Assembly: GCF_029278605.1 (NCBI RefSeq)
Contig: NZ_CP119574.1
Coordinates: forward strand, 62,001-126,000
Reading direction: 5' to 3'
Source of the DNA: Cupriavidus sp. WKF15
Lineage (GTDB): Bacteria > Pseudomonadota > Gammaproteobacteria > Burkholderiales > Burkholderiaceae
DNA: 64,000 bases
Positions 8,508 to 15,584 of this stretch are shown piece after piece. Both the position numbers and the translations under genes were made by a program. The notes below the pieces were generated by a model. It worked only from the letters and a program-made list of their open reading frames with translations. It had not been told where the DNA came from and searched no databases. Numbering within the stretch: the first letter of the stretch is position 1; each line of letters begins with the position of its first letter.

Positions 8508-9191
8508 ATGGAGACAATCCAGATAACAGAAGCGCTGATTCGCGGACGCCACAGCAAGCGCGGCTTCCTTGACCAGCCGGTGCCAATCGAGACTGTCAGG
8601 GACATCCTGTCGGTCGCGAAATACGCGCCGAGTTCGAGCAACACGCAACCGTGGCGCTGCCATGTGCTGACCGGAAAGGCTCGCGAGAAGATTTCCGGAG
8701 CAGCGGTCGAGGCGTATCGTGCCGCGCCTGAGGGACTGGTGCCCGATTACCCGTTCTTCCCCAAGGAACTGCCGGCGCCATTCTCGTCGCGCTTCAATAC
8801 GTTTCGCGGGATGCTGGGCGATGCGCAGGGCGTGCAAAGGTGCGATATCGCCGGGCGGCGGCGGGACGTCGAACGGCAGTTCCGGTTCTTCGATGCGCCC
8901 GTGGGACTGATCTTCACCATGGACCGGCGCCTGGAATGGGCCAGCTTCATCTGCTACGGCTGCTTTCTCCAGAACATCATGCTGGCCGCGCGCGCCCGGG
9001 GGCTGGACACCTGCCCGCAGCAGATCTGGTCGCTGCAATCGGCGGTCCTTCGTGAAAGCCTCGACATTCCCGACGGCGAGATGATCGTGGCCGGCATGTC
9101 ACTCGGCTATGCGGACAACAGTATTCCGGAAAACAACATGGAGCTTGGCAAGCTGGAACTGGACGAGTTCGTCTCGTTCGTCGACCGGTGA
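8508..9191 (+). CDS. Nitroreductase family flavoprotein
   Basis: This 227-aa protein has the FMN nitroreductase fold. The N-terminal signature is ALIRGRHSKRGFLDQPVP with APSSSNTQPWRCHVL, and the C-terminal core is ASFICYGCFLQNIMLAARARGLDTCPQ followed by IVAGMSLGYAD. Such enzymes reduce nitroaromatics or quinones with NAD(P)H. A catabolic precedent is MnpA, the meta-nitrophenol nitroreductase of Cupriavidus JMP134, described with the hydroquinone dioxygenase MnpC. Start: ATG with GGAGA a few bases upstream. It is divergent from the maleylacetate reductase operon and followed by an outer-membrane channel gene. A role in turning a nitrophenol into an aminophenol or hydroquinone precursor is inference from context. 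Confidence 0.82.
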   Translation: METIQITEALIRGRHSKRGFLDQPVPIETVRDILSVAKYAPSSSNTQPWRCHVLTGKAREKISGAAVEAYRAAPEGLVPDYPFFPKELPAPFSSRFNTFRGMLGDAQGVQRCDIAGRRRDVERQFRFFDAPVGLIFTMDRRLEWASFICYGCFLQNIMLAARARGLDTCPQQIWSLQSAVLRESLDIPDGEMIVAGMSLGYADNSIPENNMELGKLELDEFVSFVDR

Positions 9192-9369
9192 CACGCGGAA
9201 CCGTCCGGGTCGCGCCCTGACCTGGAAAAGCGCGAAGAAGCGATGGCCATTGTTAGCGGGTTTCGCCAAGTTGCGGAGATGTCGAATCGCTAATGCTGGC
9301 GCGCTTCACCGGCTGATGCGGATGCCCCGAGCCCTCAGCCGAAAAATAGAATACAGAGACGGAGGAGAC
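9192..9369. other. Short gap, possible tail of a lost gene
   Basis: A plus-strand frame ends at about 9293 with AIVSGFRQVAEMSNR and a stop. It reads like a genuine protein C-terminus with no body, so a deleted gene between the nitroreductase and the outer-membrane protein is possible. A strong GGAGGAG precedes the next start. Confidence 0.3.
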
Positions 9370-10278
9370 ATGATTAAAGTGCCCGCGAGGTTTTCCGCGG
9401 TGGTTGCGCTCGCATGCTTGCTGGCCTCGAACGCCGAGGCAACCGAGAATGGTCAGACCAGTTACCCTGTTGGCGTCAATACCGTATTGAATGGAATCTT
9501 GCCACCGCCTGGTGAAACCCAGTTTTACAATTACACGCTCTACTACGATGCCGGAAAGTTCGCTGGCCCGAATGGGGGGAGTCTCGTGCCCGGGTTCCAG
9601 TTGAAGGCGTTTATCGACGCCCCGCGTATCGTTCACACATGGGGCACTACATTTGGCCCCTTTACTCTGTCTAGTGGTGCAATCTTCCCGCTCGTTCATG
9701 TTCGGGCGGACACGCCAGGCGGCAACGACAAGCGCAGTGGAATCGGAGATATCATCGTTGAGCCGTTGTACATCGGTTACTCAAATCCATCGCGATCATT
9801 CTTCGCCTACCTCACCACCGAAATTTCAGTGCCGAGCGGGTCCTACTCCGCGAACCGAGTGGCGAACACTGGCCGGAATGTCTATGCGCTAACGCCTCAA
9901 CTCAGTACGACATGGTTCCCCACGCCCGCAGTTGAAGTCTCTACCACCATGTCGGTAGAGTTCAGTTCACCGAATTCAGCGACTCGATATCACTCTGGCG
10001 CCGTTGCGGCACTTGAGTATCTTGTTGGCTATTCGCTTGACAGCAAGTTCCAGCTCGGACTTCAGGGATATCTGCTGAAGCAGATCACCGATGACAAGGT
10101 CAACGGCACGCCCATACCTGGGGATGGGTTTCGCGGAAGAGCTGTCGCAATCGGCCCGCAACTACGATACATGTGGTCCCAGGCGTCCGGCATTGTGTTC
10201 AAGTATCAGCGCGAGTTCGACGTGCGGAATCGGCCACAAGGCAACAAGTTCTGGGTTGAGCTGTGCTTCCCTCTTTGA
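9370..10278 (+). CDS. Outer-membrane transporter-like protein (MetA-pathway/COG4313-type), 302 aa
   Basis: A signal peptide covers residues 1-25 (VVALACLLASNAEA). The mature part is an amphipathic beta-barrel of alternating aromatic and polar residues with terminal aromatic/hydrophobic FWVELCFPL. Segments YYDAGKF, GDIIVEPLYIGYSN and LGLQGYLLKQITDDKVNG with GPQLRYMW resemble the putative outer-membrane channels often encoded in aromatic degradation clusters. The start at 9370 is chosen for the GGAGGAG Shine-Dalgarno; upstream in-frame starts run into the nitroreductase. It probably brings the aromatic substrate across the outer membrane, though this is inferred only from the neighbourhood. Confidence 0.75.
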   Translation: MIKVPARFSAVVALACLLASNAEATENGQTSYPVGVNTVLNGILPPPGETQFYNYTLYYDAGKFAGPNGGSLVPGFQLKAFIDAPRIVHTWGTTFGPFTLSSGAIFPLVHVRADTPGGNDKRSGIGDIIVEPLYIGYSNPSRSFFAYLTTEISVPSGSYSANRVANTGRNVYALTPQLSTTWFPTPAVEVSTTMSVEFSSPNSATRYHSGAVAALEYLVGYSLDSKFQLGLQGYLLKQITDDKVNGTPIPGDGFRGRAVAIGPQLRYMWSQASGIVFKYQREFDVRNRPQGNKFWVELCFPL

Positions 10279-10582
10279 TCGGAATGCTCCCTCGACCTGT
10301 CGGGAGCAGATGACAGCGCCGGCATGAGCAGCGCGAGAGGGATATCGAGGCGACATTCGAAGCGAATGCGCAGCTTGCCGAACCGGCAAGCTGCGCATGC
10401 GTGCGCTCGACAATCCGGCGATGTCGGGCAAGGCGGTCGTTCTTCTCGATGCCACTGCGTGCGTTTCGGTGGCGCGCCACGCATTGACGGTGGCGCGAGT
10501 GGGCGGCGGCGCACCCGTTGCAGTACCATGCGATGGAAAGCACACGCCATTGGCCCGACCCAACCGCTACCAAGGCAGCCTG
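10279..10582. other. Intergenic, holds a perfect hairpin
   Basis: Apart from the inverted repeat at 10366-10398, I see no gene. The overlapping frames are GC-rich shadows. Confidence 0.45.
10366..10398. terminator. Perfect 15-bp inverted repeat, probable terminator or regulator site
   Basis: ATGCGCAGCTTGCCG and its exact complement CGGCAAGCTGCGCAT are separated by AAC. The stem is strong but no T-tract follows on either side. It sits 88 bases past the outer-membrane gene and 185 before the LysR start. A transcription terminator is the simplest reading; an operator is possible. Confidence 0.5.
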
Positions 10583-11494
10583 ATGCTGGACCTGAAAGAC
10601 GTTTTTTACTTCGTGCAAGTTGTCGACCGCGGTGGCTTTACGTCTGCCGGCAATCGGCTGGGGCTGCCCAAGTCCACGTTAAGTCACAGGGTCAAGGAGC
10701 TGGAGGCTTCGCTGGGCGTTCGCCTGATCAACCGGACCTCCCGCCAGTTTGCCTTGACCGACGTAGGCGCTGAGTTCTACCAGTACGCCGTCGCCTTGCT
10801 GCAAAGCGCCGACGTCGCGGAACAGGCGATGCGCCAGAGGCTCGCGGAACCCAGCGGGATCATTCGCGTGACGGTAGCGGTCGAACTTGCGCAGTTTGCG
10901 CTGCGCCAGGTCCTGCCGACGTTCCTGAGCAGCAATCCCAAGGTCAGCATCGTGGAAGTCGCCACGGACAGGCTCGTCGATGTTGTCGGCGAGGGCTTCG
11001 ACCTGGCGCTGCGCGGACATACCTCGGCACTGCAGGATTCCAACCTGGTCCAACGGCCCATTGTCAGGGCGCCATGGTACCTGTTTGCGGGTGCCGACTA
11101 CCTCGAACGGATGCCAGTCCTGGAGGAACCGGAGCAACTTGCGTCCCATGCCATCGTCTCGATGGTGCGCAAAGGGCCGCTGCAGTGGCAACTGCGCGGC
11201 CCCGACGACAGGCTCGTCACCGTCCCGATCGAACCAAGATTCCAGAGCAACAGCATGATGTCCCTGAAGGAGGCCGCCTGCGCCAACGTTGGCGTGGCAG
11301 CCTTGCCCGGATATATCTGCCGGTCCGAGTTGCAGGCTGGCGTGCTGCGGCAAGTACTGCCGGGCTGGATCGCCGCAGATGCGCGCATCTCCGCGCTCAT
11401 GCCCTATCGGACCGGACTACTGCCCGCGGTGCGGTCGCTGGTCGATTACCTCGCCGTAGAACTGCCCAAGGTCACCGCGTTCGACGGCCGCTGA
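10583..11494 (+). CDS. LysR-family transcriptional regulator
   Basis: This is a 303-aa regulator. The winged helix-turn-helix is at about residues 3-62 (DVFYFVQVVDRGGFTSAGNRLGLPKSTLSHRVKELEASLGVRLINRTSR), followed by a linker helix and a periplasmic-binding-like effector domain (about 90-295). The start at 10583 is where the LysR fold begins; the longer frame upstream has no family support. It precedes the reductase remnant and the amidase on the same strand, and its effector is presumably a pathway phenol or intermediate. The inverted repeat at 8398-8418 is a plausible target. Confidence 0.85.
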   Translation: MLDLKDVFYFVQVVDRGGFTSAGNRLGLPKSTLSHRVKELEASLGVRLINRTSRQFALTDVGAEFYQYAVALLQSADVAEQAMRQRLAEPSGIIRVTVAVELAQFALRQVLPTFLSSNPKVSIVEVATDRLVDVVGEGFDLALRGHTSALQDSNLVQRPIVRAPWYLFAGADYLERMPVLEEPEQLASHAIVSMVRKGPLQWQLRGPDDRLVTVPIEPRFQSNSMMSLKEAACANVGVAALPGYICRSELQAGVLRQVLPGWIAADARISALMPYRTGLLPAVRSLVDYLAVELPKVTAFDGR

Positions 11495-11671
11495 GCCGGC
11501 GCTACCTCCTCTTACTCCAGTGCTACGCGGGCTGCGTGCCTTGTGGCTCGCGGGGCGTTCCATCTTCATGGACGCTGCGTTCGGCGCCAGCCAGCTTCCA
11601 AGGCCGGGCCGATCCACTATCGTTTCCAACCAGGGATAAGCCATCCGCAACTTCACCCTGGAGTGGAATAC

Positions 11672-11833
11672 ATGAAGCAACTGAGCTGCCTGCCACAAGA
11701 CGCGATCTTCTGGGGCCACGACATACTTCCGACGGCTGTCGCGTCGCCCGGCCAGCACGGCATCCGCCGACCGCTGACCGGCGGCAATGCGGGCCAGAAG
11801 CTGGAAACCCTGCCCGAGAGCCTGTGGCAATGA
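11672..11833 (+). pseudogene. Internally deleted maleylacetate reductase remnant (53 codons, in frame)
   Basis: The first 36 codons (MKQLSCLPQDAIFWGHDI... HGIRRPLT) align with residues 1-36 of the intact reductase (MDQLKCLPQEEIVWGRDV... YGIRRPMT). The next 17 (AGQKLETLPESLWQ) align with its extreme C-terminus (AGTKLDALLESLW). About 320 codons have been lost in frame, leaving an open mini-gene whose stop overlaps the amidase start as ATGA. It still may be translated, and it may keep translational coupling to the amidase. Confidence 0.88.
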
Positions 11834-13215
11834 CCGACCTCCATCAACCCTCCCGAACGAGGGCCCCGCATTCCATGGGCTTGCGCAACGCGCTGGATGC
11901 GCTTGCCACGCGGCAGATCACCGCGACAGCATTGACGGAGCAGGCACTCGAACGCGCGGAGGCCAGCAAGCGGCTGCTCAATGCATTCTCGGCAATCGAT
12001 TGGGACCGGGCCCTGAAGGCGGCCGCGGAGAGCGATCGCCGCTACGGCGAAGGCCGGCAGCGGACATTGGAGGGCCTGCCCATTGCGGTCAAGGATCTGA
12101 TCGACACCAGGGGCATGGAAACCCGCTACGGTTCCGCAGCCTATCTCGGCCATGTGCCCGCAGCCGATGCCGACATCGTGAAAGCACTGGTGGAACGCGG
12201 CGCGATCATCATCGGCAAGACTACGACGCACGAATTCGCGTGGGGCGTGACAACCGCCAGCGCAAGGTTTGGCGATACCCTGAATCCGCTGGACCCTACG
12301 CGCATACCCGGGGGGTCCAGTGGTGGCGCCGCGGCGGCGATTGCGCACGGTGCCATCAAGGCGGGCGTGGGCACGGATACCGGCGGCTCGGTCCGGATTC
12401 CTGCCGCGCTGTGCGGCGTTGTCGGATTCAAGCCCACGCTCGGCACGCTATCCACGCGCGGCGTGTTCCCCCTGGCGCCCACTTGCGACCACGTCGGCCT
12501 GCTCGGCGAGCAGGTCGACGACGTGCTGTTGCTCGCCGATGCCCTTGACATCCAGGTCCCCGAGAGCGATGCGTGGCTGTCCGCACGGCTGGGCGTCATT
12601 CGTGACATCGCACCGGTTCCAGTCAGTCCGGAAATTGCTTTGGCATTTGACGGCGCGATGAAGCGGCTGGCGCAAGTCTTTTCCTGTGTGAACGTCAGCA
12701 CGTCCGGCCTGTTCGACGCGGTATTCGGTGCCTTCGCGAGCATCGTCCTGATCGAGGGTGGCATCGAGCATTTCCGCCGCAACGACTGGGACCGTATCTC
12801 GACGCACTACAACCCGGAAACCGTCGACCGGCTGAAGCGCGCCGAGGCCATGGACCTGCGCGCCTATGCGGCGGCCCAGCAGACCAGGCGAAGTTTCACG
12901 GCACGGCTGCACGAGGTGATGTCGACGGTTGACTATCTCGTGCTGCCGACATGCCCGTGCACCGCACCGCATCTCGATGCCGGCACCGTCAGCATTGGCG
13001 CGTGGACCGGCACCGTCCGCGAGGCGCTGATGACCTATACCGCACCGTTCAATGTCGCGGGATTTCCTGCCATTTCGATTCCCCTGGCGACCGGCGAGCG
13101 CAGCCTTCCCCCTGCATTGCAGGTCGTCGCGAAGCCCGGCGACGACGGTGCGCTGCTGCAGGTCGCGCAGCAGATGGAACTGATGCTGCGAACGGGCAGC
13201 GCCCCCAAGGGTTGA
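11830..13215 (+). CDS. Amidase signature family hydrolase
   Basis: This 461-aa protein has the full Ser-cisSer-Lys triad. Lys88 is in LPIAVKDLID, cis-Ser163 is in PGGSSGGAAAA and the nucleophile Ser187 is in GTDTGGSVRIPA. GVVGFKPTLGTLSTRGVFPLAPTCDHVG is the usual substrate-cleft segment. The family hydrolyses small amides. The start at 11830 overlaps the stop of the reductase remnant, so the ancestral order was reductase-amidase with coupled translation. In a pathway where an amino-substituted hydroquinone is cleaved next to the amino-bearing carbon, an amide would form and this enzyme could release ammonia; that is inference. It is followed 31 bases later by the GST gene. Confidence 0.85.
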   Translation: MTDLHQPSRTRAPHSMGLRNALDALATRQITATALTEQALERAEASKRLLNAFSAIDWDRALKAAAESDRRYGEGRQRTLEGLPIAVKDLIDTRGMETRYGSAAYLGHVPAADADIVKALVERGAIIIGKTTTHEFAWGVTTASARFGDTLNPLDPTRIPGGSSGGAAAAIAHGAIKAGVGTDTGGSVRIPAALCGVVGFKPTLGTLSTRGVFPLAPTCDHVGLLGEQVDDVLLLADALDIQVPESDAWLSARLGVIRDIAPVPVSPEIALAFDGAMKRLAQVFSCVNVSTSGLFDAVFGAFASIVLIEGGIEHFRRNDWDRISTHYNPETVDRLKRAEAMDLRAYAAAQQTRRSFTARLHEVMSTVDYLVLPTCPCTAPHLDAGTVSIGAWTGTVREALMTYTAPFNVAGFPAISIPLATGERSLPPALQVVAKPGDDGALLQVAQQMELMLRTGSAPKG

Positions 13216-13246
13216 CAGACGCCAACCCCACAACGAGGAGACAACG

Positions 13247-14302
13247 ATGAGCGATGCAATGATTCACGACAAATTGATGAATATGGCGGCCGGCGCCCGT
13301 GCCGCGATCGCGGACCCCGCGCGAATCTCCCTCGTGGGTAGTGACGCCAACCCGCGCTTCGAACTGTTCCACGCGGCCAGTTCGCTCTGCTCGCAGAAAG
13401 TGCGCGCGGTATTGTTCGAGAAGCAACTGCCATATCGTTCGAACAATATGATGATCCTCGGTTCGATGGGCCCGGATGGCCTTGTTCCAGCCGAGCACTA
13501 CCATCCCCCCTACGTCCGGCTGCGGCTGATTGCAGGCCGGGAAGTGGGGCAGGATCTTGTCAGCAGCTATAGCGGGCGCACTTCGGTGGAGACCGAAGGC
13601 TTTGATCCCTGCACGGTCCCGTTGCTGGTGGACTACGAGGCTGGCCGCGTCATTGCCGATTCCAAACGGATCTGCTGCTATCTCGATGCGGCGTCGCGCG
13701 ATCCCATTCCTCTCGTGCCGGAAGATGCCGATGCGCGTGCCCGGGTGATGCATCAGGTGAGCATCGTCGATCAGATCCCGAACGGCACGTTGCTCTACGG
13801 CTTTCATCCCGATGCCGACCTGCGGCCTGAAGCGCTCAAGACCGCCATGGAGACGGTCTACGACTACAAGATCAAGGCGCTCGAAGCCATGATTGACGCC
13901 AATGCCGACGATGCCGAACTTGTTGCAGCCTGTCGCGCGAAGATCGCGAAGGAGCGGGGCGGCAAGTCGGTCCGCCACGATTCGGCATTTCAGCGCGCCG
14001 CCCGTCAGCACGTCGCGGGCGTCCTGACGGGCCTCGACCATGCGCTTGGTTCGTCGTCACCGTACCTCCTGGGGGAATCATTCTCGCTCGGCGATGTGCT
14101 GTGGGGTGTCAACCTAGTGCGGATGGCTTATCTGGGACTTGCGTCGATGTGGCAAAACCTGCCCAACGTCGAGCGATATGTGAGTGCGCTGGCGAAGCGT
14201 CCGTCCCTGTGCACGGAAGCAGTCCAGGCCACGGTCGATTCCATGCCGCCTTCGCGCTACATGCATGTCATTGCGGGCTGCGGGGAAGCGGTGCTGGGGT
14301 AG
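13247..14302 (+). CDS. LinD/PcpC-like glutathione S-transferase (hydroquinone-processing type)
   Basis: This 351-aa protein is far longer than ordinary GSTs and matches the reductive-dehalogenase subgroup. It has an N-terminal extension of about 35 residues, a thioredoxin-like domain FELFHAASSLCSQKVRAVL, and a long helical domain with EGFDPCTVPLLVDYEAGRVIADSKRIC. Ser46 and Cys48 occupy the S-x-C positions that in PcpC form the catalytic pair for glutathione-dependent removal of chlorine from chlorohydroquinones. Start: ATG with AACGAGGAG upstream. It sits in the amidase operon. Dehalogenation, isomerisation or glutathione conjugation of a hydroquinone or quinone are all possible. A decayed second copy is at 5760-6190. 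Confidence 0.82.
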   Translation: MSDAMIHDKLMNMAAGARAAIADPARISLVGSDANPRFELFHAASSLCSQKVRAVLFEKQLPYRSNNMMILGSMGPDGLVPAEHYHPPYVRLRLIAGREVGQDLVSSYSGRTSVETEGFDPCTVPLLVDYEAGRVIADSKRICCYLDAASRDPIPLVPEDADARARVMHQVSIVDQIPNGTLLYGFHPDADLRPEALKTAMETVYDYKIKALEAMIDANADDAELVAACRAKIAKERGGKSVRHDSAFQRAARQHVAGVLTGLDHALGSSSPYLLGESFSLGDVLWGVNLVRMAYLGLASMWQNLPNVERYVSALAKRPSLCTEAVQATVDSMPPSRYMHVIAGCGEAVLG

Positions 14303-14310
14303 TCCTCCAT

Positions 14311-14387
14311 CCCGGTGCGCCGTATGGCTCACCGACACCCACAAGGACAGGTTCAACGCCGACCTGTTGGCATTCATCCGTAGTTGA
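14311..14387 (+). pseudogene. 3' remnant of an alpha/beta hydrolase
   Basis: The bases read PGAPYG in one frame and then, after a one-base slip, LTDTHKDRFNADLLAFIRS and a stop. This is the typical last strand and helix of chloroperoxidase-like hydrolases. The intact homologue at 32467-33501 ends [25 protein letters not shown]. Only about 25 codons survive, directly behind the GST stop. Confidence 0.6.
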
Positions 14388-14470
14388 AACGACACCACAT
14401 CCGCCGGGCCCCACGAAGGCGCCGGCGGACTGGCTCGTCCTAAGAGGGACTACCCATAGAGGCGACTCGC

Positions 14471-14701
14471 ATGCCCAAGATTCCTTCGCGGTACAGCCAT
14501 TACGCCTATGGCGTTATCCAGGCCGGCCTGACCTGCTCCGTCGCTGCAGCCATCGCAAGCATTCCATTTGCGGAAGAAGGCCGGTTCTTTCAGCACTGGC
14601 TGAGGTCCTGGAGCGTTTCCTGGCTGACCATGCTGCCGGTTGTCGTGTCGGCCACACCCATCATTCGCCGCCTGGTCGATCGCATCACAAGCCACCCCTA
14701 G
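14471..14701 (+). CDS. DUF2798-type small membrane protein, 76 aa
   Basis: Two hydrophobic segments are visible, at about residues 11-31 (GVIQAGLTCSVAAAIASIPF) and 48-65 (WSVSWLTMLPVVVSATPI), followed by the conserved-looking end RRLVDRIT. The length and the pattern F-x-x-W-L-x-S-W fit the DUF2798 family of small inner-membrane proteins of unknown function. It stands alone, with a GNAT gene 113 bases downstream. Confidence 0.7.
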   Translation: MPKIPSRYSHYAYGVIQAGLTCSVAAAIASIPFAEEGRFFQHWLRSWSVSWLTMLPVVVSATPIIRRLVDRITSHP

Positions 14702-14814
14702 GTCACACGCCGTCCTATGTCGATGGCCTAGTTGAAAGCGATAAACTTGTGCCTGTCGACTGAGTCATCGCTCCACTACATTGAAGCCTGCACAAACCAG
14801 TACGCATTGGCACC

Positions 14815-15252
14815 ATGACCAGGAACCTGACTCTCAGACATGCGGAAACGGAGGCCGAGATCCGTGCCTGTTTCCCTGTCATGCGGCAACTGCGCCCCGA
14901 GCTGCAAATGCCGGAAGCCTTTCTCGACACTGTCACGTTGCAAGGCGGACAAGGGTACCGGCTGCTAGCGCTCTGGGACGATGGCAAGGCTGTTGCAGTG
15001 GCCGGATATCGACGTCTTGACAACCTGATCCACGGGCGCTTCCTGTACGTCGACGATCTGATCACCGATGCCGAAGGTCGGGGGAAGGGTCACGGCGAGC
15101 GTCTGCTGAATGCGCTTTGCGAGCTGGGGCGCACAGAAGGCTGCCAGAGACTTGTCCTGGATACCGGACTCGCGAACGCGCTGGCCCAGCGCTTCTATTT
15201 CCGTTCCGGCCTGCTCGCCAAGGGCCTCCACTTCTGCATGGAGCTCCAATGA
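14815..15252 (+). CDS. GNAT-family N-acetyltransferase, 145 aa
   Basis: This single-domain acetyltransferase uses acetyl-CoA to acetylate an amine. The pyrophosphate-binding motif A is at about residues 78-95 (LYVDDLITDAEGRGKGHGERLL) with the expected R/Q-x-x-G-x-G/A pattern (GRGKGHG). It continues into CELGRTEGCQRLVLDTGLANALAQRFYFRSGL, the usual beta5-alpha4 end of the fold. The target is unknown. Its stop overlaps the start of the azoreductase remnant. Confidence 0.82.
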   Translation: MTRNLTLRHAETEAEIRACFPVMRQLRPELQMPEAFLDTVTLQGGQGYRLLALWDDGKAVAVAGYRRLDNLIHGRFLYVDDLITDAEGRGKGHGERLLNALCELGRTEGCQRLVLDTGLANALAQRFYFRSGLLAKGLHFCMELQ

Positions 15253-15545
15253 AGCCCCTCAATTGCAGCCCGCGCCGTGACTATTCGACGAGCCGGCACC
15301 TGAGCGGGCAACTGCTGCCTGCGTTGTCCGCGCATTTCGGGCGGGAGATTCGTGTCATGCGACGCAACCTTGGCACCGAGCCGCTGCCGGCCATCACCGC
15401 GGAGTACGCGGAGTCGCTGCTCCTGCCCGCCGCCGAGGCAAAGGAACGCCATGGCGCCGCGCTCGCCGGGTCGGATGCGTCCGACTCGGAGCGCATGTGT
15501 CTCCTGTCTGGTATCGATCTGGCGCGGGCATGCCGCGTTCCCTAA
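15249..15545 (+). pseudogene. Truncated AzoR-like FMN-dependent NADH azoreductase (N-terminal fragment)
   Basis: The frame opens MKPLNCSPRRDYSTSRHLSGQLLPALSAHFGREIRVMRRNLG. This matches the FMN phosphate-binding start of AzoR enzymes (S-P-R-x-x-x-S-x-S-R, then V-x-x-R-D-L). After about 75 residues the similarity stops and the frame runs out, so roughly two thirds of the enzyme is missing. The ATG overlaps the GNAT stop. Confidence 0.6.
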
Positions 15546-15584
15546 CATGGAATCGTTTCACCTTCCTCAGCAAGGAGAAGCATC

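Noticed and set aside
11074..11829. Extended N-terminus of the amidase frame
   Set aside because: It runs antisense to nothing but overlaps the lysR gene and reductase remnant in another frame; the amidase fold begins at 11830.
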